Below, one piece after another: positions 12,171 through 24,000 of a stretch of 64,000 nt of DNA. The stretch covers positions 3,398,501-3,462,500 of the forward strand of contig JAOTOL010001637.1 in the NCBI GenBank assembly GCA_034440575.1. The letters run 5' to 3'. The position numbers were made by a program, and so were the translations under genes. The DNA is from Imbricaverruca yamaguchii. Taxonomy: Eukaryota; Arthropoda; Thecostraca; Neoverrucidae. The number at the start of each line of letters is the position of its first letter. Within the stretch, counting starts at the first letter, position 1. The notes beneath the pieces are model-generated. The model was not told the DNA's origin. It did not search any database and was given only the letters and a program-made list of their open reading frames with translations.

Positions 12171-12535
12171 AGGAGTGGGGTCGTGTCAGGTTTGCACTCC
12201 TTTGCGAGAAGAATTCGATCTTATTTTATGCATTGCCTCATTTGCACAAGACCTTAAGCAGGAAGGATCTCCCCTGTCGGTTTGCATGATTCAGTTTTCA
12301 CGAGTTTGCCGAACCGCGCACAGCGAGCTGCAGCAGTGGTCCGACCTCGGGAACGAGGCTTGTTCTGAAAAAGTGCTATAGTGTTGGTGTGTGCCATTTT
12401 TTTCGTATGCTAGAAACTTTTTATAATTTGAGGGGTACAATTAGCCGATAAGCTAGAATGGTGGGATCATCGTCTCCCTTAATTTGAAAAGGATACTGAG
12501 CGCCAGTTGTGAACACAAAGCTTGTGTGTGATGAT
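12171..12535. other. Intron sequence, nothing recognised
   Basis: No gene or known repeat was seen between the degenerate exon-end array and the 37-bp minisatellite. Confidence 0.5.
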
Positions 12536-12917
12536 ACCACGCCGAGTGTATGCTAGTGTAGACATCGTCTCTTGAGGACATTCCAAGCACATGGATATGA
12601 TGACGACCCTACACAAAGTGTAGGCGTGGCCTATAGATTACATTTCTACGCCGAGTGCGTGAATGCCGTGAGGACTGCCTCACGCCGAGTGTAGGCATCG
12701 TCTTCAGAGCACATAACCACGCCGAGTGTAGGCATCGTATTCAGAGAACATAACCACGCCGAGTGTAGGCATCGTGTTCAGAAGACATAACCACGCCGAG
12801 TGTAGGCATCGTCTTCAGAGGACAGTACCACGCCGAGTGTAGGCATCGTCTTCAGAGCACATAACCACGCCGAGTGTAGGCATCGTAATCAGAAAACATT
12901 ACCACGCCGAGTGCATG
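12536..12917 (+). repeat. 37-bp minisatellite in PDZ intron
   Basis: Regular units CACGCCGAGTGTAGGCATCG... start at 12681, 12718, 12755, 12792, 12829 and 12866, with a partial unit near 12903. Degenerate copies with CGCCGAGTG reach back to about 12540. It ends about 60 bp before the second PDZ exon. Confidence 0.9.
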
Positions 12918-12978
12918 GCTTTGTCGTTTGCCGGGCACATGTCGCCCGCTGTGACACCTCTGCCCGGCCGCCGTGCAG

Positions 12979-13093
12979 GTGCTGCTGATCAACGGCGTGG
13001 ACGTGTCCACCTTCAGTCACGACGAGGTGGTCGGTCTGATCCGGTCGTCCCGGCAGCTGCACAGCCAGCTGGTGCTCACCATCCGACCCAGCG
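12979..13093 (+). CDS. PTPN4: PTPN4-like PDZ domain, second exon
   Basis: Encodes the second half of the PDZ domain: VLLINGVDVSTFSHDEVV, then the alpha-B helix and the last strand LVLTIRPS. It follows the first exon exactly at the conserved EGDQ-V(V/L)LING junction. Acceptor CCGTGCAG (12971-12978), donor CAGCG|GTGAGT (13093/13094), end phase 1. Length 115 nt. Codons are strongly G/C-ending, like the other exons and unlike the flanking intron. The exon's last 43 bp plus donor are repeated twice more downstream in 82-bp units. Confidence 0.93.
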
Positions 13094-13278
13094 GTGAGTG
13101 AGCTGCCGCCCCTTCTCGTGGCCATACAGAATCGGCAGCTGCACAGCCAGCTGGTGCTCACCGTCCGACCCAGCGGTGAGTGAGCTGCCGCCCCTTCTCG
13201 TGGCCATACAGAATCGGCAGCTGCACAGCCAGCTGGTGCTCACCGTCCGACCTAGCGGTGAGTGAGCTGCCACTGCCT
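13051..13278 (+). repeat. 82-bp tandem array copying exon end and 5' splice site
   Basis: Units start at 13051 (inside the exon), 13133 and 13215, each beginning CGGCAGCTGCACAGCCAG and containing CAGCG|GTGAGT. Copies are nearly identical (a few substitutions), so the duplication is recent. The third unit breaks off near 13276. Confidence 0.95.
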
Positions 13279-13872
13279 CCCGCTCCGTACAGAACCGGCC
13301 GCGGTCAATGCTTGGAACAGGCGCACGGCTATAATCAGTTATTCATGACCCCAAACGTTATGCTCTCCAAATACGGATGCACTTGTTTTGTTGCTGTTAT
13401 CAGTCATTTACCGCCTGTGTGCAAACAATGTGGGCCAACAACCCTGTTCGCTGCTGTGCACGTTTATTTCGTTCCGAAGCTGGAGTGCCTGGCAAATTGT
13501 GTTTGGTTTCGTCACATGCAGCGTGATATAACGCAAACACTGCAATCCAACATCTAACACTCCGGCACGATTTTGATCCGACCGTTCGGCTTTGACCGAG
13601 GTCGCTGGCGTCGCGTGGCCAGTCGCACGTGTTGCGGCCACGGTGTGTTGGCTCTGTGTTGGATGTCGCGCCGTCCGCTTGGCTGGTGGCTGGCGCCGAT
13701 ACGGCGAATCCCGCGTCACGGGCGCCAACAGCCGGTGGGAGGGTCGCGGGACGTGGGCTGGCATCGAGCGTGGTGCAAAGCTCAGGTGTTCTCAGACCGT
13801 ACGGCACTGGGAGACGGTTTTGTCATGCACAGGTCTGTTAGGCGTGAATGTTACATGTACATTCGTATGCTG
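13279..13872. other. Intron sequence, nothing recognised
   Basis: Short overlapping open frames occur on both strands at 13400-13870, but none has a recognisable domain or supported splice context. Confidence 0.5.
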
Positions 13873-13921
13873 GGATGGGCTGCATGACCACTGCAGTGGA
13901 TGCGCTCCTAACCCCCCCCCA
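13873..13921 (+). repeat. Solo LINE/SINE 3' terminal hairpin
   Basis: GGGCTGCATGACCACTGCAGTGGATGCGCTCC followed by TAACCCCCC. The inner stem CCACTGC/GCAGTGG is perfect, and the outer stem is partly decayed. No LINE coding sequence precedes it, so it is a tail-only or heavily 5'-truncated insertion. A TSD is not certain. Confidence 0.6.
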
Positions 13922-14547
13922 GTTATGTCATGCCATCGTATGCGGATGGTAGATACTACTATGCGTTGGCTGTGCCGCCCCGTGTTTGTGGATGGACGGC
14001 ACTGAGTTATATTGAAGCGGCCTTGTGTGTCCCCATGGTTGCCGAGTATATTTGGTTTAAGTTGCTACCCGTTGCCATGTGATTTGTGACGAGTCAATGC
14101 GTTTTGTGTTTGTCCATGAACATTGTTGGCCTTAGATGGTCTGCTGTTGTACACCCTACTATATTGAATCACTCCTTGGTGACTGCATATTCAGGTTTAT
14201 CTGGCCATGATGACCTGACATATGTCAATTCATGCGGGGCATGCATTAACCATAAAAGGCGGGCGCGCCATTAAATGGTAATCACCGTCATTACTAAAGC
14301 GTTACGAAGCATGGCCGTGTGGAGAACAGTTTTTGTGATGCAGGAAGTCGATTCACGCACGTATATAGTTGCAGTTAGCGGCTGCGACTGTGTTGTTCGC
14401 CGCTTCGGTAAGCTGCGCCGTTGTGAAATAGCAGGGTAAGGTTTTCGATGTGAACTCCGAGACCGAGCGTATCTTGATTTCACCTTAATAGCAGAACAGA
14501 ATCCAGTTTGGAGTATTTTGCATCAACACTACGTTAATAAGTGCCAT
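13922..14547. other. Intron sequence, nothing recognised
   Basis: No gene or repeat was recognised before the LINE at 14563. Confidence 0.5.
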
Positions 14548-14559
14548 CAACATGCGGCG

Positions 14560-16206
14560 ATGATAGCCAAAAACATTCCTGGTCCCTCCCGTGAGGGCCA
14601 GACCACCTGCTCCGGCGGACCTAACACGTTTTCTGCTACCCCGCGAGTCCTCATTTTTCGAGGGAAAACACAGTCTCTTAGTTCTTTGTCCCCATTTCAT
14701 AGACGTAACGGATGCGACCGGTTTGGAAAAGTTGTTCGTTGTGAGAAGTTGACAGATGTAGGGTTGGAGGTGGAGTTTGCGGTGGCTGAGGAAGCGGAGA
14801 GAGCGTTGTTGATGACTAAGTTTGTTTATAGTGTGAGAAAGGGTGGCAGGAAGGTAGACGAAATTATTCCAATATACGTAGAACCCCATAACACTAAGAA
14901 CTCGTCGAGAGGTATCATCAATTACTTTGACTTGAGGGACGTACCGGAGGAAGAGATTGTCGATGGACTAGCAGAATTTGGAGTGATTGGAGCGAGAAAG
15001 TTGAAGGTGAGGAGAGGTGCAGAGATGGTCACAACCAACAACACCGTACTAACATTTAACACGAGCGACCTTCCTGGTGAGATTCGTGTGGGATATGTCC
15101 GGGTTAATGTTCGTATTTTCTTTCCCAACCCTATGAGGTGTTTTAAATGCCGGAAATTCGGTCATACAAACCAGTTTTGTCGTAATCGCTCTGCATGTGG
15201 CAAGTGCGCCTCCCAAGAGCACGGAAGTGAGCGTTGCTCCTCCGAGACCACCCGTTGCGCAAACTGTGGGCCAGGACAGGGCCCCCACTCGTCGTATGAC
15301 AGGACTTGCCCGATCTACCTGAAAGAGAAGGAAATTATTGCTATTGAACACACACAAAAGTAACCTTCCGCGAGGCCAGAGATGTGTATGAACACACTCA
15401 CCAGAATCACCTACGCATCAAAAGCCGAAAGTCATACCGTGATCCTACAACATATTCAGCCCGACAAGGTTTCTGAGCTCATCACTCAAATGATAGCCCT
15501 ACTTCGTTCCTTTGGAGTGTCCCTTACGATGCCCACAAGTAACAGGCAGCCAACCCAAGACTGCGTTGAGACCACCGAAATGCCCCCTACCATAAGTAAT
15601 CCTGCACATGACACAACCGACACGGCAAAGCGCGTTGCTTCGTCGCCAAGGGCCCAGGAAGTCGCAGTTACCCCACCCGTTACAGAGCGAGCTCCAGAAG
15701 AGTGGCATCGTGTTCAGCGGCCTAAGAAGACCCCCAAGACCTTCACTACCCTCGAATCCTTACCCGCCATACCCACCGAACCCACTCCTATCCAGCCTTC
15801 CAAAACCACGCCAACTCCCCCACCCCCACCACAACCACCCATCTCAGATGCAAAGCTTGGACATCCTATGGTGCATTTGCGCCCTGGAGCCCCAGATTTA
15901 GGAGCACAGGGTCGCACCGCCCGACATGTCTCAACCCTCTCGACCTCCAAGCCTGAGGGCCAGCGCCCACTGGCGACACCTCACTCCACGCCATTACCCG
16001 CAGCGGCCATGAGACCGCCGGAGACACCTTCCCGTCGAACCGTGCACCCCCCCCCCCCAATATCCTCCCCATCCCCAAATCGCGCTATGAAGCGTGCTCT
16101 TCCAGGTGCGGTGTCGCTAAGTGAGTTTGGGAGCCCGCGTTCACGCCCACGAAGCCAAGACCGCCGACTACAGGACTTAGTCACTCTTGGCCTTTTGCGC
16201 TCTTAG
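14560..16206 (+). pseudogene. LINE-A ORF1 (Gag-like, CCHC knuckles), frameshifted
   Basis: RNA-binding Gag-like protein of the retrotransposon. The stretch 14560-15363 is open (267 residues). It has an N-terminal RRM-like or esterase-unlike conserved block with LRDVPEEEIVDGLAEFGVIGARK, then VGYVRVNVR, then three cysteine knuckles: CFKCRKFGHTNQFC (15140-15181), CGKCASQEHGSERC (15196-15237) and CANCGPGQGPH...C (15259-15309). A one-base loss at 15358-15363 creates TAA. The C-terminal proline- and serine-rich half continues in another frame to 16206. Some frameshifting occurs near 15390 too. Not functional as read. Confidence 0.85.
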
Positions 16207-18251
16207 CTTAGGACTTCCTCTTTCACTTACTGACGAATGAGTAATATTCTACAGTGGAACTGTAGAGGTGTGAGAACTAGCATTAACGAACTACAACATA
16301 TTTTGCTCCGTCGTACACCGGCCGTAATATGCCTACAGGAGACCAAACTATCTCCTGGTGCTTCCTTTTATTTAAGAAACTACTCTGTTTTACGCAAGGA
16401 CGTCGTCACCCACACTGTGGCACATGGTGGTGTGCTTCTTGCCGTCCACCACTCAGTCCCCTTCCAACAAATACACCTGAGATCAACAACATCCAGGCTC
16501 TCTGCTCGGATAATAATTAATCGCCATGTTACCACCATATGCTCCATATACTTACCCCCAGGAACAATCTTTCCACTTGCAGAACTGCTGGAAGTAGTAA
16601 ATCAGCTCGCTCCCCCGCTGATTTTATGCGGTGACTTTAACGCACATCACCATGTTTTGGGCTCAGCGAATAGTACTGGTCGTGGACGTGCATTGGAACG
16701 TATAATCCGGAATTTTCCACTTGGTATTCTTAACACTGGAACTCCAACACACATTGCATTGCAAGCAGGACAGACCTCTGTGCTGGACCTGACGCTTTGC
16801 AGCCCTGAACTTTCTCCCTGTTTAGAGTGGTCGGTGGATGATGATCCAGGTACAAGTGACCATTTTCCCGTTTGGACTCGCTTTATTGATGGTGTGGAAG
16901 CTGGTCGATGACCCACAAGTGGATTTTTGAAAAAGCTGACTGGAGTTCCTTCCAGTACGATGTCGAGGAGAGACTCGGCGAGTGCTCCGAAGGATTGGTT
17001 TCCATAGAGATGTTTACAACCACAACGTTACAAAGTGCTCAGTAATATTTTCCTCGTTCGTCGGGCACGCCACGCCGTGTACCAGTCCCCTGGTGGTCTG
17101 ATAAATGCCTAGATGCATTACGTGCTAGAAAGAAGGCATTCCGTATTTTCAATCGTGACAGCTGCATGGTGAATCTCTTAGCTTTCCGCAAGGCAAGGGC
17201 ACACGCGAGGCGCACAATTGCTGACTCCAAGCGACAATCCTGGAAAGCTTATGTCAACACGTTCAACCGTTCCACCTCACTGTCATCGGTGTGGTCCCGC
17301 ATCAAACGTATCTGAGGCAAACTTACCTGTACCCCACTCCCCACACTGCACATAAATGGACAATATATCATTAATCCGATGGATGTCGCTAACGAGATTC
17401 TCGGAACGATCGAAAAATAAAAACAGTAGACGTTTCTCGGAATACAAAGCCCGGTGTGAGGCACTACCCATTGATTTTACAATAATAGATTCTACCCATT
17501 ACAACAGTCCATTCTCTATTTCCGAACTGACTGCTGCTTTAAGCACCCTTAGGAACGTAGCAGAAGGACCCGACACCTTACACAATGGTATTATTAAACA
17601 TCTGCCGATTACAGCTTTAAACACACTTCTGCAATTGTTCAACGAAGTGTTGGAAAGGGGAACATTTCCATTGACATGGCGGAGGGCGCTTGTCGTCCCT
17701 ATCTGCAAGCCGAACAAAACTGGAAAGGGCCCACTTCATTATCGACCCATATCATTGACCTGTTCTCTTTGCAAATGGTTTGAAAAATGGTGAACTTGCG
17801 ACTCATGTGGTTTTAAACCATGTACTCACCTCGATACAGAGTGGCTTTCGCAGACATCGTAGCACATTTTACCATATTTTAGCTCTCGATTCCGTTGTAC
17901 GTCTGAGTTTCATGAAACGGTGTCATGCCGCTGCCATATTTTTCGACGTTGACGGCGCTTATGATACCGCATGGCGTCATGGTATCCTCATGAAGTTGCG
18001 CCAAATAGGCATAAGAGGCCCGATGGGGTTTTTCTTGACGATTTTTTTAAAACAAACAGGACATTTCAGGTCAGAATAGGCGGCTACCTCTCTGACACCT
18101 TCCAACAGATTGACGGGGTTCCGCAGAGAAGTACATTGAGTGTGACTCTGTTCGCCATTGCCATACATGATGTTGGTGATGCACTGCCAACATCGGTAGG
18201 ACGAGCGGTATTCGTGGATGATTTTACAGTATGGTTCTCCTCTCGTACGGT

Positions 18252-18356
18252 CCCCCCCCCGATGAGGCACCACCTTTACGCTGCGGGGGATTGAGTGCCC
18301 CAATAACCCGGCGACCATCATACCGGCGAGGGGTGAGACCAGGAGTGCCTCACTCG
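18252..18356 (+). ncRNA. Candidate HDV-like ribozyme at LINE-B 5' end
   Basis: Pairings in double-pseudoknot order: P1 C-run (18252-18260) with G-run (18285-18289); P2 TGAGGCA (18263-18269) with TGCCTCA (18346-18352); a short P3 hairpin in between; P4 from GCCCC (18297-18301) with GGGG (18330-18333). P3 is imperfect in this copy. The catalytic C expected in the J4/2 strand before P2 3' could be within GACCAGGAG. Function is inferred from layout only. Confidence 0.45.
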
Positions 18357-19062
18357 TCCTTCCATGCATACGCTCCCATTCCAATTCCCATATCATCCAA
18401 ACATCCATGTCCTTCACGTGACCCTGCAACACCAACTATCCCAGCTATTACCAGGCAGGGCAACTTCCCCGGTCCAGCCCACCAGCTCAGTTTTATCGGG
18501 GTAGCCGCGCCCCCTCGGCCCGTCCCCCGGACTTGACGGCGTCCTGGAGGTTGAGGTCCCCCGTCGCACGGTGCTAATTGTGACGGGGGACCAACACACC
18601 TCTTTGGTCCTGATATCCCGGAGGGGCGGGCGGACCCGTGGGACCTCACGCGTGTCAAGTGGCAGGCCGCCTCGGGCTGGGGAAGGGGGCATGGGGTTCC
18701 CAGTGCCTGCCGGCACGGCCGGCCGGGGTCAAGGGGTGGGCGGCGCTGGATCTAGGTGGGGGTGGTGAGTATCTCTCTCCCGGCCTGGTGAAGGCACCGC
18801 CTGCCCCGTATAGCTTCTCCGGCGCCTGGTGACCTCCCGTTCGCTGGACCCAGGCGTCCCCTCAGTAGGGCCCTATGCGGTTGGGTGCCCGAGGGGCTGA
18901 AACCAATCACACTAATCACCTACATGATTTACTCACATTTTAGTCTAAAACATCAAAAAGCGTTTTAAACAACACTAATTCCACAGCAAATCTTGACATC
19001 CTACAGTTCTCGTTTCGACATCTCACACCTAACGAAAAACGATTATTTTAACTCTGCACTAA
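18357..19062 (+). promoter_or_regulatory. LINE-B 5' UTR with conserved hairpin
   Basis: GC-rich leader sharing long near-identical blocks with the leaders at 40.3-40.9, 46.7-47.2 and, on the minus strand, 37.4-37.9 and 38.8-39.3 kb. A strong hairpin, GTCCCCCGTC...GACGGGGGAC, lies at 18556-18591 and is kept in all five. From about 18900 it changes to an AT-rich stretch directly before ORF1. An internal promoter or translation role is expected for LINE leaders but is not shown by the sequence. Open frames here on both strands are GC artefacts. Confidence 0.6.
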
Positions 19063-20778
19063 ATGGCGATCACAAACACAAAAAGCAACTCCCCTGTTCC
19101 CTCTAGTGGGGGACAGACTAGTGAACTTACCAGTCTTCCCGCGCCACGCATTCTCATTATCAATTCCGTAGAAGAAGGGAAAAGTATATGACCACTTACA
19201 CCATTTCTAAGAAAAGAGGCGTGCGACAGGATGGGCGTGGTACTGAGATGCCAAAGCCTTAGAGACGAATGTCTGGAGGTGGAATTTAAAACTACAGATG
19301 ACTCGAGGAGGGCGATGGAAGCAACTGAATTTAGATACACTGTACGGAATGAAGGTAGTAGGAGAACAGTCGCCGTAAATATCCAAGTTCTTCCACACAG
19401 TACCAAAAAATACTCTAAAGGCGCCATCAACTGCTAAGACCTCAGGGATGTGTCGGACGCTGATGTGGTAGAGGGCCTGGCAGAGTGGGGAACGGTGGAG
19501 GCGCGAAGGATATACGATCAGGAAAAGGCAAGAAACTCGACGAACAGAACTTCATACTAACATTTCGCATGACTGATCTCCCAGAGTGCATCACCGTTGG
19601 ATACGTCCGTGTAAAGGTCCGTGTATTTGTGCTTAACCCGATGAGATGTTTATCGTGTTCGCGTTTCGGACATACTTCCCAGTACTGCAGAAATCGTGAA
19701 ACATGTGCAAGATGTGGTTCAACCGAGCATGTCAGAGATAAATGCGAAGCGGAAAGTGCAATGTGTTCTAATTGTGGCCCCAACCAAAAACTCCATGCTT
19801 CTGATGACCGTTCCTGTCCTATTTTTCTGAAAGAGAAGGAGATAGTCGCAATTAAATTATATAGGAAGATCACATTTAGAGAGGCGCGCGAGTTTTATGA
19901 TGCAGCCAACACAAGGATCTCGTATGCGACAAAAGCACAACAGAGCTCTGCAGCCACACAACATACTCGGAAGAAATCTCCGGTAGGTCTTGAACACATA
20001 CACCCCGATACGGCATACGAGCTCATGGATCAGCTGATGACCCTGCTGCGATCCTTCGGGGTCCCCCTGTCGTCGCCTGGAAGGCATGGGCAGCCAACCA
20101 AATCTGATGTTGAGGCGACTGAGGTCCCACCCTCCACGAGTGGATGTGCCGCTCGCCCATCTCAGGTCAATCCCAGATCAACCCTCGGGGGTGGGGAGTG
20201 GACTCTGGTCCAAGAGGCCTCCCCAGTCCTTCCAGTCCAGCCCTAGGCCCTCCCCATCTACCGCATCGCCTACCCAGATATCCCCATCTCGCATATCCCG
20301 TCCGCCCCAAACGTCCCATCGTCCCCCACATGCCCCAGCGCCATCCCGAAATCTTTTCTTTCCACTTCCTCCCTACCTGAACCTTCTCCCCTTCACGTGA
20401 GCCAGGCCTCGACCCCACCCTCGACTTCCACGTCCGCACCTCCATCTCCATCCCGACGACCAATCAAAATACAAGACGTGCACCTCCAATACCAAGAAGC
20501 CGAGGAGGACCCGCGAGAGGAGTCACCAAGGAGGCGAGAAGGCTCCTTGGAGGCCGGCCACCCCATCGCCACGACGGCGAGTGGAAGGACCGGCTCCATC
20601 CACCAGTGAAATGGACCCTCCCCCGCCTCCGCCCCGTCTGGGCCCACAAAAACGAGGCCTACCACCATCAAGCTCTCCACCAGGGGTTGAGTCGCCAAGT
20701 TCCCGCCCAAGGACTCAGTCCCTAGGACCGGGCCGTGTTGAAGCTTTCGGCTTGCCCAAGCTCGGGCCGTGTTGAAGC
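19063..20778 (+). pseudogene. LINE-B ORF1 (Gag-like), several stops
   Basis: ATG at 19063 (MAITNTKSNSPVPSSG). Conserved block around 19230-19480 (LRDVSDADVVEGLAEWG) with in-frame stops at about 19190 and 19435 and a shift near 19500. From 19485 to 20246 it is open and holds VGYVRVKVRVF, then knuckles CLSCSRFGHTSQYC (19649-19690), CARCGSTEHVRDKC (19705-19746) and CSNCGPNQKLH...C. The proline-rich C-terminus continues in a shifted frame to about 20778, ending PPPPPRLGP-type sequence as in the A2 copy. It would coat element RNA; here it is inactive. Confidence 0.8.
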
Positions 20779-21019
20779 TCTCTTGGGCGGAGGACGGAGC
20801 CAGGTTTTTAACTGCCTTTTATCATAACCACTTTTAGTTCCATAGTTAACTCTGGTCCACTTTCCTTCAGACTGCCTCTCGGGAAGGCATGTCAGGAAGA
20901 TAGCCTATGGTTTACTTTTTTAGTGACATCTAGTCGAACCATTTCCTGAGGCCGGGCAAGTTTGTACACATGAATAGACATACCACATTGAAATTCTAGG
21001 ACGTTTATTACCTCTACAT

Positions 21020-24000
21020 CGACAGTTTTACAGTGGAGCTGTCGAGAGTTTAGAACTAGCGCCCAGGACCTCCAGGTGGTCTTAAACCGGCATTGCCCTG
21101 TGGCGGTATGTCTCCAGGAGACCAAGCTTTCGCCTAACAATATGGTGTCGTTGAGTGGATACTCCATATGTCGGAAGGATGTAGTGACTGATGCTGTGGC
21201 ACATGGTGGAGTGCTACTGGCGGTCCATAATAGCGTCCCCATGAGAGCATTAACATTGCGTACTAAACTCCAGGCGGTTGCCGCTCGTGTGCTTTTTGGG
21301 CGCAGACTCATTACAGTGTGCTCCGTATATCTGCCTGCAGGGAATGTGTTCCCCACCGTGGAACTCGCCAACTTGGTGTCTGAACTGCCTCGACTGGTCT
21401 TGCTTTTGGGCGATTTTAACGCTCACCACACGCTGTGGGGATGCGACGATATCAACACCCGTATTCGCTACCTGGAATCTTTAATTCTTAACGAAATGCT
21501 CTGTATTATTAGTACGGGAGCACGAACACACTTTTCCACACCCTCGGGAACAACTTCCACCTTGGACCTCAGCCTGGCCAGCCCGCAGCCAACTCAGTGC
21601 CTCGAGTGGACGGTGGACTCCGATCCACTCGGGAGCGACCATTTCCCAATCCGGTTACGTTATCTGGACGGGTCAGTTTTAGACCCGCGTCCGCAGCGAT
21701 GGAATTTTAAGAAAGCGGACTGGAGTAGATTTCAAGAGAAAGCTCAAGCTGCTTTCCGCTCCGAACCAAGGTTTCCGCCACTACCAGTAACCGAATTCAC
21801 TGTACTTCTCCTGGAATGCGCCACCTCAAGTATTCCCAGGACCTCTGGATTTCCTAGACGTACCTCTGTGCGGTGGTGGACGGAAGATTGCCGTGACGCT
21901 ATTCGTGCTCGAAGACGTGCGTTTCGTGCCTTCAATCGTAACAGCACCACTGTCAACTTAATACAGTTTAGGCGTGCTCGGGCCCTCGCCCGGCGCACTA
22001 TGCGGGAAGCCAAGCGTGTTTCGTGGCTTGAGTATGTTGGTTCACTCAATCGATCTTCGCCAACTTCATTAATTTGGTCTCGGATCAAGAATATCTCTGG
22101 ACGATTCATTGCAGTCCCGCTTCCCACGTTGACGGTCGGTAGCCGTGAGGTCCTTCGCCCGATTGATGTAGCCAACGAGATTGGACGTGCGCTGGCAGAC
22201 GTTAGTCGCGCCGGCAACAGAGATGCACAATTTATGCGTTATAAAGCCCGCTGTGAATCAACTTCGATGGACTTCTCCACTCCAGAGCACCTATCGTACA
22301 ACATCCGTTTTACCCAGGCTGAGATGGAATCAGCGATTAACTCGTTGCGTAATGTTGCCGAAGGACCTGATCAGGTGCACAGTGAGATGCTGAAGCACCT
22401 GCCTCCGTCTGTGGTCGCGGAGCTTTTGCGTACTTTTAACCACATATGAACGAATGGCGAGTACCCTCCATCGTGGACCCAAGCTACTGTTGTCCCACTC
22501 TTGAAATCTGGGAAACGCGGCCGGGATCCGTTAGATTATCGCCCAATCTCTCTGACGTCTGCATTAGGTAAGCTTATGGAGAAACTCGTGAATGGACGCC
22601 TCTCCTGGTTTTTAGAAAAGCATGACATCTTCGCAAATACGCAGTGCGGGTTTCGCAAAAAAACAGGAGTACCGTTGACCATATTTTAACACTGGACACC
22701 GAAGTACGCCTCGCTTTTAAGAGGAAGCGACATCTAGGCGCTATGTGCTTTGACATCGAAAAGGCCTATGGCACCACGTGGCGCAGGGGAATCCTTATGA
22801 AGATCTACAAACATGGAATCCGAGGACAACTTGGCACCTTTCTACAAAACTTCCTAGCACATCGCTGTTTTCGTGTACGAGTCAGCAACTGCCTGTCTGA
22901 TTGGTTTACCCAGGAGAACGTAGTTCCACAGGGGAGTGTCCTAAGTGTGACCCTTTTCGGGGTGATGATCAATGACATTGGGGACTCGCTTCCTGCGCCC
23001 GTTGGGCAATCTTTGTATGTTGATGATTTCGCCATATGGTCATCCGCCTCACGTATATCGCCGGTGGAGCGACAGCTACAGTTAGCAATCAGGTGTTTGG
23101 AGAAATGGGGGAGCATGAATGGATTCCGCTTCTCTACAGCGAAGACCGTTGCCATATACTTCTGTCGCCGCCGTGTATGTCCCAACATGAAAATCATGCT
23201 ATACGGACAGGTGATACCGGTGCAACCGGTAGTGAGATTCCTGGGGGTGGAATTTGATTCACGCTTGATATACCGAAAACATCTTAAAACGCTACGAGCT
23301 AGGTGTGCAACTACTTTGAATATCTTAAAATGTGTGGCTCCTGCGACGTATGGAGCAGACCGCTCATCGTTGCTTCTGCTATACCGATCACTTGTTCGGT
23401 CAAAGCTTGATTACGCTTGTTTTATTTATGACGGCGCTTGTTTGACGAATAAACGCACATTGGAAGCAGTCCACCACTCTGCCCTTCGTGTCATCACGGG
23501 AGCATTTCGTACCTCTCCAACGGCGAGTCTCCTTGCGGAAGTTCACGAGTTTCCACTCTCTCTCTCTCCGCGGCGTGAACAGCTTGGCATGCGATATGCT
23601 TGCAAGCTACGGCAATATCCGGACCACCCAGCTTACACCCATGTATTTTCCCACCGGATGGTAACACTGTTCTCAAACGAACACCCTGCGAGAGCAGTCC
23701 CCTACGGAGTGAGGATGAGACGACGTTTTTTTTCTTCTGAGATCGGTCTCCGGCTCCAGGGAGTTCGACGGAATGAACACATTTCAGCGCCTCCCTGGGA
23801 ACTGATCACACCGGAAGTTGACACATCCCTCGCTTACACAAATAAATCCGATATTGCACCACATGAATTCAGAGCAATTGTCATGGAGCACATTGGGTGT
23901 TACACTGGATTTGTTCCAACATACACCGATGGATCCAGAAATGAGACCGGCGTAGGCAGCGCTTTTATTACAGGTACTGTGGTGAGAAGCTTTTCCCTTC

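Noticed and set aside
12681..12917. CRISPR-like array of 37-bp repeats
   Set aside because: Units are directly adjacent with no unique spacers, and the DNA is eukaryotic; it is a minisatellite.
18263..18300. Hammerhead ribozyme (GATGAG-like core)
   Set aside because: The second conserved core (GAAA) and the three-helix order are missing; the pairing order instead fits the HDV-like layout.
18231..18832. Protein genes in the LINE leaders, both strands (also 37.4-39.3, 40.3-41.1 and 46.7-47.2 kb)
   Set aside because: Long frames come from GC richness, occur in several frames and on both strands, and are not conserved as proteins between copies.
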